A stretch of 33,657 bases of DNA. It comes from Nitrosopumilaceae archaeon (GTDB lineage Archaea; Thermoproteota; Nitrososphaeria; Nitrososphaerales; Nitrosopumilaceae). The stretch covers positions 1 to 33,657 of the forward strand of contig JAJEHG010000006.1 of the NCBI GenBank assembly GCA_022823825.1, given 5' to 3'. Shown piece by piece: positions 24,432-33,100 of this stretch. The position numbers and the translations under genes were made by a program. Under the pieces are notes generated by a model, which searched no databases, was not told where the DNA came from, and worked only from the letters and a program-made list of their open reading frames with translations. Every line of letters begins with the position of its first letter. Within the stretch, counting starts at the first letter, position 1.

Positions 24432-26089
24432 CGGCGTGACTCCCTCCCATGGACTCCGCGCGCAACCGCGCCGTTCTCCATATATCGCGCATAATATCTA
24501 TACATATATGACGCCGCCAGCACGGGCGCCCCCACGTACATCATCGAAATCGCAAGCAGTGCGGCAATGCCGTACGCCAGCACCTCGGACTCGGAGCCGG
24601 CGTGCTCCATGACACCCAGCGTGTAGAGCATCGGGGTCAGGAGCGTCCTGACCATGTCCCTGAATGCGGGGTTCTCGCGCTGGTAGTCTGCCACGTGCGG
24701 CGAGAACGAATAGTACGCGGCGTTGAACCCCTCCACAAACGACGAGCCGGCCTGCGTCTGCGCGAGCCGGCCGTCCCGTATCTCCCGGAGCAGCTGCACC
24801 TGGGGCGCCATTTCGGAGCCGTACGCGGCAGTCGCAATGAGGCACCCTCCGCCCCTCTTGTCGTCGCTGCCGGCCGCGTCAGACCCCGTCGCGAGGGTTG
24901 TCGGAGGCTCGGGCGGCTCGGTTCCGATTATGACGCAGTATCCGTTTGCAAGCTCGGTCCCCTCGCCGCACTCGCCGTACTCTTGGCCCGGCTTTAGCTC
25001 AAGCCCGGGCGGAAGCTCTACTCCCGGGGCCACCACCGGAGGGGGCAGCTCCGGCTCGGCCGGGGCGCCGGTACCGAAGTCAGCGGAGGGCCCGCCGGCG
25101 GGATCAGGCAGCCCGACGGCGTGGTATATTGAATCATACTGTGAATAGTTCGTGTCAAACCACTCCCTGTACGAGGGCTCCGTGTTGTACCGGTCCACGT
25201 AGGTCTGGGGATCCACCGACAGGTCTACAAAGCTGGCGGGTATCAGCAGGATGCCCACCGCGTCGTGTATGGAGCCGTACTCTGCAAGGTAGTTTGCGTC
25301 AAACCACTCCCTGTACGAGGGCTCGGTGAAATACCGGTCCACGTAGGTATTGGGGTCGACTGCAGGGTCGACGAACGGCGCCAGCGTCGCGGGGTCCACT
25401 GCGGACGGGGGTGGTACCGGCTCTAGAAACACGTCAGGGTCTGGAATCCCCACTGCGTCGTTTATGGAGCCGTACTCTGCAAGGTAGTTTGCGTCATACC
25501 ACTCCTTGTACGAGGTGTCGGTGAGGTACCGGTCCACGTAGGTCCAGGGGCTTACTGACGGGTCGACGAACGGCGCCAGTGTCGCGGGGTCCACTTCAAA
25601 CGGGGACGGGACAGGCTCGCTTGGAACCGCGTAGGGGTCTGGAACCCCCACCGCGTCGTATATGGAGCCGTACTCTGCAAGGTAGTTTGCGTCAAACCAC
25701 TCCCTGTACGTGGGCTCCGTGTCGTATCTGTCCACGTAGGTCTGCGGGTCGACTGCCGGGTCGACGAACGGCGCCAGTGTCGCGGGGTCCACTGCGGACC
25801 GGGTCGGGACAGGCTCGCTTGCAATCGCGTCGGGGTCTGGAAGCCCCACCGCGTGGTATATCGAGTCATACTGGGAATAATTGTTATCGAACCACTCCTT
25901 GTACGAGGGCTCGTTGTGGTACCGGTCCACGTAGGTCTGCGGGTCGGTGCCGGGATCTACGAATCCGGCTGGGACCGGCGGGGACCCGGCGGCCTGCGCG
26001 TGGGCGGGCATGGCGGACGGTACGAGGCAGACGGCGGCGATCGCTGCCACTGCCACCACGGCAATCATAGGCATGGTGCTCGCATGCAT
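24428..26089 (-). CDS. Secreted repeat protein with CFI-box C-terminal domain
   Basis: A 553-residue exported protein. The signal peptide (about 1-33) ends at AHAQAAG. Five copies of the same 43-44 residue repeat as in the downstream gene occupy residues 41-327, most separated by a repeated linker (EPVPxxxxVDPATLAPFVD). Then come a Pro-rich stretch and a two-Cys module YGECGEGTELANGYC (371-385). A CFI-box domain follows (GGGCLIATAAYGSEMAPQVQ, 413-432, then SFSPHVADY near 461). A hydrophobic segment (about 503-530) and a basic tail MYRYYARYMENGAVARG close the protein. This end is the type found on anchored or sorted archaeal surface proteins. A cttttaaac TATA-like element near 26114-26122 lies about 29 bp upstream. 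It is the first gene of a two-gene operon. Likely envelope-anchored; ligand unknown. Confidence 0.85.
   Translation of the reverse strand: MHASTMPMIAVVAVAAIAAVCLVPSAMPAHAQAAGSPPVPAGFVDPGTDPQTYVDRYHNEPSYKEWFDNNYSQYDSIYHAVGLPDPDAIASEPVPTRSAVDPATLAPFVDPAVDPQTYVDRYDTEPTYREWFDANYLAEYGSIYDAVGVPDPYAVPSEPVPSPFEVDPATLAPFVDPSVSPWTYVDRYLTDTSYKEWYDANYLAEYGSINDAVGIPDPDVFLEPVPPPSAVDPATLAPFVDPAVDPNTYVDRYFTEPSYREWFDANYLAEYGSIHDAVGILLIPASFVDLSVDPQTYVDRYNTEPSYREWFDTNYSQYDSIYHAVGLPDPAGGPSADFGTGAPAEPELPPPVVAPGVELPPGLELKPGQEYGECGEGTELANGYCVIIGTEPPEPPTTLATGSDAAGSDDKRGGGCLIATAAYGSEMAPQVQLLREIRDGRLAQTQAGSSFVEGFNAAYYSFSPHVADYQRENPAFRDMVRTLLTPMLYTLGVMEHAGSESEVLAYGIAALLAISMMYVGAPVLAASYMYRYYARYMENGAVARGVHGRESRR
25109..25969 (-). 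repeat. Five coding copies of the 43-44 residue PFVDP-TYVDRY-EWFD repeat
   Basis: Copies lie at 25841-25969, 25643-25774, 25445-25576, 25250-25381 and 25109-25237. The first and last are the short form (NYSQYDSIYHAVGL); the middle three are the long form (ANYLAEYGSI). The first four starts are spaced 65-66 residues apart, because the linker is duplicated with the repeat; the last is 48 residues on. Conserved positions are Pro-Phe-Val-Asp-Pro, Thr-Tyr-Val-Asp-Arg-Tyr and Trp-Phe/Tyr-Asp. The third copy is the most divergent (SPWTYVDRYLTDTSYKEWYD). Confidence 0.9.
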
Positions 26090-26162
26090 TCATTCGATGC
26101 TCGCGCTAACTGTTTAAAAGCGTGAGCAAGCAGGCCGCGCGCGGGGTGCGCCCGCATTTAGG

Positions 26163-26657
26163 TCACAGATCAAGCAGAAAGCGCACCGACGCGCCCGCCT
26201 CCGACCTCTTGATTATCATCTCGTGAAAGGTCGGCGCCTTTATCTCCAGCTTGAACCCGTGCCGTCCCAGGTCAAGCGGCTCGCCGTAGGCCTTTGCGCG
26301 TATGACAAGGGGCTCGGCGGCCGCGGCCGCGGCGGTGGTGGTGGTGGCGCTGCCATCGGCGGCGGCCGCGGCGTCCAAGTCAGACGACGCTTCCTTGTCA
26401 ATCTCGACGCGCCTTATCGCAAACCCGCGCGTTATCAGCGCGAATATCACCTCCTCAAGCCAGCTGTACAGCAGATACGACAGGTCCTCGCCCTCCGCCC
26501 TTATCTCCACGTGGCCGCCCTCGGCCACCGAGTCCCGGTCAAGCGTCAGGTCGACTGCCGCGTCGGCGGCCGCGGCAAAGGCCTCCCGCATGCTCTTCCC
26601 TTCCGCCTCGACGACCGCGTCGGTGGCGTGCTCTAAAAGCCGGTAGCCTCTCTCCAC
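26163..26657 (-). CDS. Archease
   Basis: A small metal-binding cofactor that activates the RtcB tRNA ligase and assists RNA-modification enzymes. The family start YRLLEHATDAVVEAEGKSMR with metal ligand Asp13 is clear, as are YSWLEEVIFALITRGFAIRR and the C-terminal GFKLEIKAPTFHEMII. Residues about 89-114 are an Ala/Thr-rich low-complexity insertion between two core strands that archease normally lacks. A gttaatagt TATA-like element about 26 bp before the ATG suggests a leaderless transcript. It is downstream of the DM13 gene on the same strand, with 55 bases between. Confidence 0.9.
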   Translation of the reverse strand: MERGYRLLEHATDAVVEAEGKSMREAFAAAADAAVDLTLDRDSVAEGGHVEIRAEGEDLSYLLYSWLEEVIFALITRGFAIRRVEIDKEASSDLDAAAAADGSATTTTAAAAAAEPLVIRAKAYGEPLDLGRHGFKLEIKAPTFHEMIIKRSEAGASVRFLLDL

Positions 26658-26712
26658 GCGACTGCCTGAACGGCGCCACTATTAACGTCTCACGCGCGGC
26701 CGGATCCCAGTG

Positions 26713-27276
26713 TCACCTGGCAGAGAGCTCCGCGCTCCCGAACAGGACGCTGAACGGCTCGCACCATATCAGCACGTGGTTGTACTTTTCAAGGTCGAGC
26801 CCCTCGGGAATCTCATAGTTCTGGTTTCCGCGGTTCGCCTTCAGGTCGCCCAGCGACCTGTAGTCCGTGGCATCCGTGTCGGTGGCAAGGTATACGCGCA
26901 GCCCGGGGCCGTTCGTAGAGTAAAAGTCCTCCAGGCGCAGGACGCTGCTGCCGTCCTCAAGGGGTATCGTGTAGGCGCTCCCGCCGGCGTCGTGTATCCC
27001 GTCGCCCACCCCGACAAAGGTCCCGGCGTACGATGCGGGAGTCATCATACTTTGCGGATCGGACGGGCTGGCGCTGCTGCTGCTGCTGCTGCCGTCTACG
27101 CCACCATCGCCGCCGCCAACGACGGGAACGGCGGGCTCCGCGGGCGGCATCACTGCCACGCCCTGCGGCATCGGCTCGTCGATCGTCGATTCCGTGAAAT
27201 ACGGGGACACGGCATAGCCGACCCCCGCCCCCACTATGACAATCGCGGCAATCACGGCGAGCTTTTTTGCTCCCAT
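26713..27276 (-). CDS. DM13 domain protein, membrane-anchored or exported
   Basis: A 187-residue protein. An N-terminal hydrophobic helix (about 5-24) acts as signal or anchor. A Gly/Ser-rich linker (about 50-70) leads to a DM13 domain (about 80-185) with GTFVGVGDGIHDAGGSAYTI, LRLEDFYSTNGPGLRVYLAT, and the conserved single Cys in HVLIWCEPFSVLFGSAEL. DM13 domains have been proposed to take part in electron transfer or redox steps at the cell surface. The open frame extends upstream to 27516, but that portion overlaps the divergent DedA gene. The ATG at 27276 lies 24 bp from a tatata element at 27298-27303, which fixes the start. Confidence 0.87.
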   Translation of the reverse strand: MGAKKLAVIAAIVIVGAGVGYAVSPYFTESTIDEPMPQGVAVMPPAEPAVPVVGGGDGGVDGSSSSSSASPSDPQSMMTPASYAGTFVGVGDGIHDAGGSAYTIPLEDGSSVLRLEDFYSTNGPGLRVYLATDTDATDYRSLGDLKANRGNQNYEIPEGLDLEKYNHVLIWCEPFSVLFGSAELSAR

Positions 27277-27363
27277 GAGGTCACGACGTTCTTTCCATAT
27301 ATAGCAGATTGTCCCATTCTGGGCGTCGGAAAGGTAGTTAGTGAGGCAGGAAGGGGCGTATGC

Positions 27364-27930
27364 ATGGAGCCGTTTGAGGAGTTCCTTGCATGGATTGCGG
27401 AGATTCTCGGCGGCCACCTGTACGAGGGCATATTCCTGGCCGCCCTGATAGAGACCATCGTGACGCCCGTCCCGACGCTTGCCGTGTTTCCGACGGCCGG
27501 GTTCATCGCGTCGCAAAACGGCATTCCGCCTGAGGGCCTCATCCCGCTCGTCATGCTGGGGGCCGCGGGCGCCACCATAGGCTCCACCGCCATATACGCG
27601 GTGGCGCTAAAGCTCGGCAGGGCCGTGATGCTCAGGTATCTCGGGCGCCTCCGCATCTCAGAGGAGAAGCTTGAGCGCGTCGAGGAGTGGTTTGAGAGGC
27701 ACGGCGACAAGACGGTGTTCATATGCAGGATGATGCCCGTCATGAGGGAGATGATATCCATACCGGCGGGGCTGCTGAAGATGAAGGCGCTCAAGTTCGT
27801 CATATACACGTACGCGGGCTCGACGGTCTGGGCATGCGCAACCATACTGGCAGGATATTACTTTGGCGAGGCCATCGGGCTTGCCGCCGCTGCCGGCGGG
27901 GGCGGCGGCGCAACGGGCGTAGGGCCATAG
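27364..27930 (+). CDS. DedA family membrane protein
   Basis: An integral membrane protein of the DedA/SNARE-associated family, members of which move phospholipid carriers or support envelope homeostasis. At 188 residues it has the usual size. Hydrophobic segments lie at about 20-48, 55-82 and 145-175. The family motif appears as CRMMPVMREMISIPAGLLKM (121-140), with the essential Arg and Pro-Ala-Gly positions, after ERHGDKTVF. The ATG at 27364 follows an aggaagggg ribosome-binding-like stretch. The long upstream open frame is shadow of the divergent DM13 gene. A Gly-rich tail ends the protein. It converges with the sugar dehydrogenase gene. Confidence 0.92.
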   Translation: MEPFEEFLAWIAEILGGHLYEGIFLAALIETIVTPVPTLAVFPTAGFIASQNGIPPEGLIPLVMLGAAGATIGSTAIYAVALKLGRAVMLRYLGRLRISEEKLERVEEWFERHGDKTVFICRMMPVMREMISIPAGLLKMKALKFVIYTYAGSTVWACATILAGYYFGEAIGLAAAAGGGGGATGVGP

Positions 27931-27956
27931 CCGGACTGCGCGCCGGCGACGCGCGG

Positions 27957-29768
27957 TCACACCGCGAGCAGGCGGGGGCGGCGGGGGACGTCCGCAAGGG
28001 CAAGGGCCGCGACGATTGTAACGGCGGCCGCGGCCATCACTAGCACTGCGCTCTGGTACTCCGGCACCACGTGCGCCCCAATTATCTCGACATGTCCGCT
28101 CTCCAGCCCCGTGTCAATCGTTATGACGTAATGGTCCTGCCCGTACCGCACCGCATAGACGGCCGCGGGATCCGCCGTCGCGTCGACGTCGTCCCCGTTG
28201 CCACCATCCAGATAGCCGGCGCGGCCGGGCGCCTCCGAGACGGGCACCATGCCCCCGGACTCGTCGTATATCACGACCTCAAAGGGAGCCGATACCAGCG
28301 GCCTCTGCACGTACAGGGAGAGGGACGAGATCCCGTACCCGGGGCCGCCGCCCGTGCCGGACCTTTCAAACCCAAAGTCCAAACTCTTCTGTCCGATGTC
28401 AAACTCAAGGGGCGAGGCCTCGTATCCCGGATGCCGCAGCGCGGCCACCAGAGGCCCCGTATCGGCGGTCTCGGGGCCGTCATACGTGAGCACGCGAAGC
28501 TGCTGCTGTTGTTCTGGGGCCGCTACGTCGCCGCCGCCGCCGCCGTGCGCAGTCTCGTACAGCGGTACAATCCGCAGTATGCGGTCGTCCTCCGGGGCCG
28601 GCGCCCCCCGGCCGTCCCTGTTGCTTGTGAGTACATACAGGTGCCCGTCGGGGCCCGTCTGGACGTCGCGCAGCCTGCCAAACTCGCCCTCAAACAAAGG
28701 CTCGTGCGACGCCACGGTGCCGTCGGGGCCCAGCTGCACCATCTGGAGGGTGCGCCCAAGCAGCGTCGCCACAAAGTAGCGGCCCTGCCACTCGGGAATC
28801 ACGTCGGACTCGTAGAACTCGGCGCCAGACGGGGCCCACGTGCTGCCGCCCGTGTGGAACGCGGGGTTCTCGTACGGCGTCCCGCCGGCGCCGTCGCCGA
28901 TTACGACGGGCCAGCCGTAGTTTCTGCCGCCCTCGACCACGTTTATCTCGTCGTGCCCCACCCCCAGGCGCCCGGACGGCCCGTGCTCCGTTATGATCAT
29001 GCGCCCGTCATAGTCCCAGTCCATGCCCTGCGGGTTTCGGTGGCCCATAGAGTACACGAGCGAGCCCTCCCACGGGTTGTCGGCGGGGGCCCCGCCGTCG
29101 CGGTCCATGCGCAGTATCTTTCCGGCAAGCGACGCTGCATCCTGCGACAGCTCCGGTATGATGGCGTCACCCGTGGCCGCGTACAGCATGCCGTCGGGCC
29201 CGAACTGTATCCTGCCCCCGTCGTGCCAGGAGCTTGCAGGTATCCTGTCAAGTATGATGCGCGCGCCGTCCAGCCGCGCAGGGCCGGCGGCAGCGGCTCC
29301 GCCGTCGCCGCTGCCGTCATGGTATGTATAGCGCTCTATCCTGTTGTAGGGGGGCGAAAACGGATCGTTGTATGTATAGTACAGGTATACGTACCCGTTG
29401 TCCTCAAAGTCCGGATCGACTGCGACCCCCAGCAGGCCGCCCTCCGCCCCTCCCCCCACGCCGATGGACAACACGGCCTCTGGCTCCTGCAGACCGCCCC
29501 TTATGACGCTGACGGTGCCGCCCCTCTCGGTGAATACGGCGGTGCCGTCAGGAAGCCAGTCGATGCTCCAGGGCACCGCCAGCCCGTCCGCGACGATCTG
29601 GACGCGGACGCCCAGCCCCGGGTAGTCTGTCTGTGCGTACGGCCCCGCCGCGTGGGCCGGCGCGGCTGCAGCGGCCGCAACAGCGGCAACGGTGGCGGCC
29701 GCGGCAAGGAGAAGAACTGTATAGGCTGCCGCCACAGGGGCCGTCTTCGTACCACATCCCGCGCCCAT
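27957..29768 (-). CDS. Exported PQQ-type sugar dehydrogenase with PEFG-like C-terminus
   Basis: A glucose/sorbosone dehydrogenase-family six-bladed propeller expected to use pyrroloquinoline quinone to oxidise aldoses outside the membrane. The signal segment is residues 1-41 (ending AHAAG). Family motifs follow: GLAVPWSIDWLPDGTAVFTE (62-81), WHDGGRIQFGPDGMLYAATG (181-200), GHRNPQGMDWDYDG (242-255), EHGP (261) and DEINVVEGGRNYGWP (273-287). After the propeller comes an extra beta-rich domain (about 420-560). A tail starting VVPEYQSAVLVMAAAA (567 on) with a hydrophobic helix and a basic end is a variant of the archaeal PEFG-CTERM sorting signal. The ATG at 29768 lies about 26 bp from a ttttta element. 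Upstream in-frame ATGs exist but would place the signal peptide internally. Sugar specificity is unknown. Confidence 0.88.
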   Translation of the reverse strand: MGAGCGTKTAPVAAAYTVLLLAAAATVAAVAAAAAAPAHAAGPYAQTDYPGLGVRVQIVADGLAVPWSIDWLPDGTAVFTERGGTVSVIRGGLQEPEAVLSIGVGGGAEGGLLGVAVDPDFEDNGYVYLYYTYNDPFSPPYNRIERYTYHDGSGDGGAAAAGPARLDGARIILDRIPASSWHDGGRIQFGPDGMLYAATGDAIIPELSQDAASLAGKILRMDRDGGAPADNPWEGSLVYSMGHRNPQGMDWDYDGRMIITEHGPSGRLGVGHDEINVVEGGRNYGWPVVIGDGAGGTPYENPAFHTGGSTWAPSGAEFYESDVIPEWQGRYFVATLLGRTLQMVQLGPDGTVASHEPLFEGEFGRLRDVQTGPDGHLYVLTSNRDGRGAPAPEDDRILRIVPLYETAHGGGGGDVAAPEQQQQLRVLTYDGPETADTGPLVAALRHPGYEASPLEFDIGQKSLDFGFERSGTGGGPGYGISSLSLYVQRPLVSAPFEVVIYDESGGMVPVSEAPGRAGYLDGGNGDDVDATADPAAVYAVRYGQDHYVITIDTGLESGHVEIIGAHVVPEYQSAVLVMAAAAVTIVAALALADVPRRPRLLAV

Positions 29769-30141
29769 GCAGACATAGACGCGCCGCACGCTAAAAAGAG
29801 TCCCGCCACCACCACAGCCATGCATGGTATTAATATTTACAATATTATGTATATTATGCATAGTATGGTGATGATACTTAATAGTTTTGGACTGGTTTGG
29901 ACGGTATGCAAAAACAGATCACGCTATTGCACAGTCATCGGGGGGGTGAGAGGCCCCCGCCCATCTTTTTCCCGAGGATAGTGCGAGAGTTTGCAGACGA
30001 ATAGCGGGCATCGGCACGCTTCTCTCTCTCTTTTTTTTTTGTTTGTTTGTTTGTTTGCTTGCTTGCTTGGCTGCCTTGCGCACGCCCCGCCGTACAACAG
30101 CAGGTCTGCCGCGGGCAGAACGCGTGCCGTACAGGTGCCGC
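29769..30141. other. 373-bp gap with AT-rich promoter region and simple-sequence tracts
   Basis: No gene is supported here. The left part (29769-29900) holds the sugar dehydrogenase promoter and an AT-rich stretch (29825-29866). The middle has a short GC hairpin (cggggg at 29939-29944 pairing with cccccg at 29954-29959), followed on the plus strand by ttttt. The right part has CT, T, GTTT and GCTT tracts. Open frames in this gap lack coding character. Confidence 0.7.
30019..30069. repeat. Compound microsatellite: CT, T10, (GTTT)n, (GCTT)n
   Basis: A run of alternating ct passes into a tract of about ten T, then four gttt units and three gctt units. It lies just downstream of the stop of the large binding-protein gene; on that gene's sense strand it reads as A-rich. 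Length variation by slippage would be expected. Confidence 0.9.
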
Positions 30142-33100
30142 CTATCTGCAGACCTGGAGCGGCGGCACATACAGGATCCACGCGGGGTTTGACGACTCTG
30201 AGAACAGCTGTATCTGTCCGGGGTCGGGCGGCGGCGCGTCTGCCGCAAACCGGTATGCAACATACGGCGTGTCTGTAAGATCCCCGTTTCCGTTGAGCTC
30301 GGTCGAGCCTATCGTCCCCACGTACCTCATCGCGGTGGGGTGTATCTGCGCCCTGACGTCGGCCGGCTCTGCGCTTTTGGCCTCGAGTATCGAGAGTCCC
30401 AGCACCCAGATTGCAGAGTACTCGTAGCTAGAGTACGGGCTGGGCGTTATCCCAAGCGACTCCAAATGTCCTTGTATCTCGCCGTTTACGTGTCTGCTGG
30501 CAAGCGTTGCAGGTATCGTGGGCTGCACCACCGTGAATCCCACGGCATCTGCAAAGTCGGCCGCGATATTGTCGTCCCCGATGTTCGGCCTGGCCGTGTT
30601 CTGGTCGGCCCCGAACCACCGCACATCGGACAGCACGTCGTGCCGGGCGGCCGCCTTTAGGAATTCCGGGCCCTCGCCGAACCCCACATACAGCACCGCC
30701 ACGTCAGACGCCCTGTCCTGCGCAACTGCCCGCGCGACCTGCGATGCGAGGCGGGACGCGGCGGCGTCCAGGTCCTCGGCCGCGTCGGTCTCATACAGTA
30801 TTACGTTGTCGGATGCCCCGCCCCTGCCCTCAAAGTGCGACCTTGCGGCGTCCAGCAGCTCCTCGGCCCAGGGGGCCCTTATCCCCACCGGGACGATGCG
30901 GGATATGGACTCGGACGGGTGCATCATTATATCCACAATCGCGCGCGCGTGTGTGTCCTGGTCAGGCAGCATCCGAAACAGGGCGTCGCCGGGTATGGCG
31001 TTTGACGGTACGGACGAGCAGCAGCTCACAAGCGCCATGCCGTTGTCGTCCGCGTATTCAAGCATCTCCGTGGTGATTATGTCTATGGCCGGCCCGTCGA
31101 CAATCCTGACTCCCGAGTCGCTCAGGGCTCTGAGGTGGCCAAAGGCCACGTCGGGACTGGTCTCAGTGTCGAGCGCGCGCAGGCCAAGCGACCACGCCTC
31201 CCCGCGCGCCTCCAGGTACCCGTTAAAGTGCGAAGCGGCAAGATCGGACGCCGCCCTTATCTCCTTTCCATACCGGTCCGCGCCTCCCGTCTCCGACGCG
31301 AGGGACCCGACGACGACCATGCCGGACAGCGGCTCCTGCGTGACCGCAAACGAGCCCCACTTGCCCGCCCCAAACGGGTACGTGGAGTCGTCAAACTGCT
31401 CCAGCGTCATGCGTGTAATTGTTCCCGAGCCGTCCCTCTCCGTCGAGCCGAGGTAGAACGGCCCGTTGCTCACCGCCATGTGGCGCATCTCGTCTATCCA
31501 GGATATGGCCGCGTCGTACCTGGCGTTGACATACGCGGCATTCCTGTCCTGGTACAGGAACTCGGGTATGTGCCGCTCGTGACTTGGATCCTTGTGGCCG
31601 TACAGGTGGTCCCGCGCCCTGAGGGAGTCCTCCTCGCTGAGCATGTCAATCCAGCTCTGCCCGTGGACCCGCGCGTCAATAGAATGCCAGTGGGCCGCGC
31701 CCTCGTGCACCGACTCGTCCATGGCGTGGTAGATCTCCCACGGGATGGTGGGCCACAGCCCGGCGACGGCCGCAATTACCGCCTTGTCCTCGTTCCAGTA
31801 GTCCAGGTACACCTCGATGGTGTCGTCATCAAGCACGTTGACCGCGGTCACGTCGATGTACGGGGATACCGCCGCGTAGGGGTCGGACGCGAATATGTCC
31901 TCGTCCCCGTCGTGCATCACTGCATGCTCCCTGTTGAACGTAAGCGGGTACAGCACGTCGTTGATGTCTACGGGAACGCCGTGGTGCCAGTTTGAGAGCC
32001 TGAGGTCAAACGTCACCCTGCTTGTGGCGTGCGACTCGCCGGGCGCGGCCCATTCGTGCGCGTGCACGTTCCAGGCGACCGCGCCCTCCGGGATCTCGAC
32101 CTGGCCCCCGGGCCCGTTGGTATCTACTGAGACCAGCATGTTCCTGCTGTCGATGATCGTCCCGTCGTGCGGGTCATGGACGTGGGCCCTGTCGCCGAGC
32201 AGCGACCACGCGTAAAAGCTGTACGTGTCGCGGAACCCGCCCACCGGGTTCCACGAGCTCTGCACGACGTGGCGCGTCCCGATGTCCAGGCTCGTGTCAC
32301 CGCCGGGAAGCTGCGCGTTGATCGGCGTGTACCTGTTTGCGATGCCCGAGCCCATCGGGTTTACGACGCCGGTGACGCCGTCGCGCACCGGGTAGAGCTC
32401 GTCGCCTATTGCAACGAACACCCGAACCGATTCCAGCACCCCGTAGTGGTTTGCGGCATAGACCAGCTCCGCCCTCTCCTCGTTTGAGTCGTACAGGCCG
32501 GCGGCCAGCCTAAATGTCAGCAGGTCAAGAAGGTCGTGCTCGTAGTTCCACACGTGATCCTCGCCGCCCCCGGGAAGGAATCCGGGCCACGGCGCATAGA
32601 GCAGTGCAAGCGAGGTATCGTCATACTTGCTCTCCCGGAAGTTGCTCCAGGCGCCCGTATACACGTGCCACTGCTGGTCGGCCGGATCGGTGGCATATAC
32701 GGTGGCAAATGCGTCCCGGAGGTTGCCGTACGTCTTTTCCACCTTGAAGCCCAGCTGGACAAGGTCGCCTGAGAGGCGCTCGCCAATCTCGAGCCGGACG
32801 GGGTCGTCGGCGCGTATAAAGACCGTAACCTCTATTGGCGTTCCGCCATGGTGCCACGTGCCGCCGGACTTTGCGGCCCCGCGCGGCTCAAGGGCCTCCC
32901 TGAACAGGGCGTCGGCGCGGGCCAGATTGTAGTCAAACTCAAGCGCCTCCACGTACCTGTATACGAGCGGATAGTCATAGCTGTGCGGGGTCAGCGCGGA
33001 ATGCATTTCCGAGCCGGAGCTCAGCAGGTTTTCTGCCACGTGGGCCCTGTCAAGCACATAGTTGAGCGCAAAGCGGGCCTTCTGCTCCGAGAACGGGTTG

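Noticed and set aside
26710-27363. Long plus-strand open frame upstream of DedA that would extend it by over 200 residues
   Set aside because: It runs antisense through the DM13 gene; the DM13 frame has domain motifs and a promoter, and DedA proteins are of the shorter size.
29939-29970. GC hairpin followed by ttttt, looking like an intrinsic terminator on the plus strand
   Set aside because: Both flanking genes are on the minus strand, so no plus-strand transcript is known to need it; the T-run is on the wrong side for the binding-protein gene.
28071-29981. A 636-codon plus-strand open frame opposite the sugar dehydrogenase
   Set aside because: Its translation is Arg/Val/His-rich with no domain pattern and is the mirror of a GC-rich gene with clear propeller motifs.
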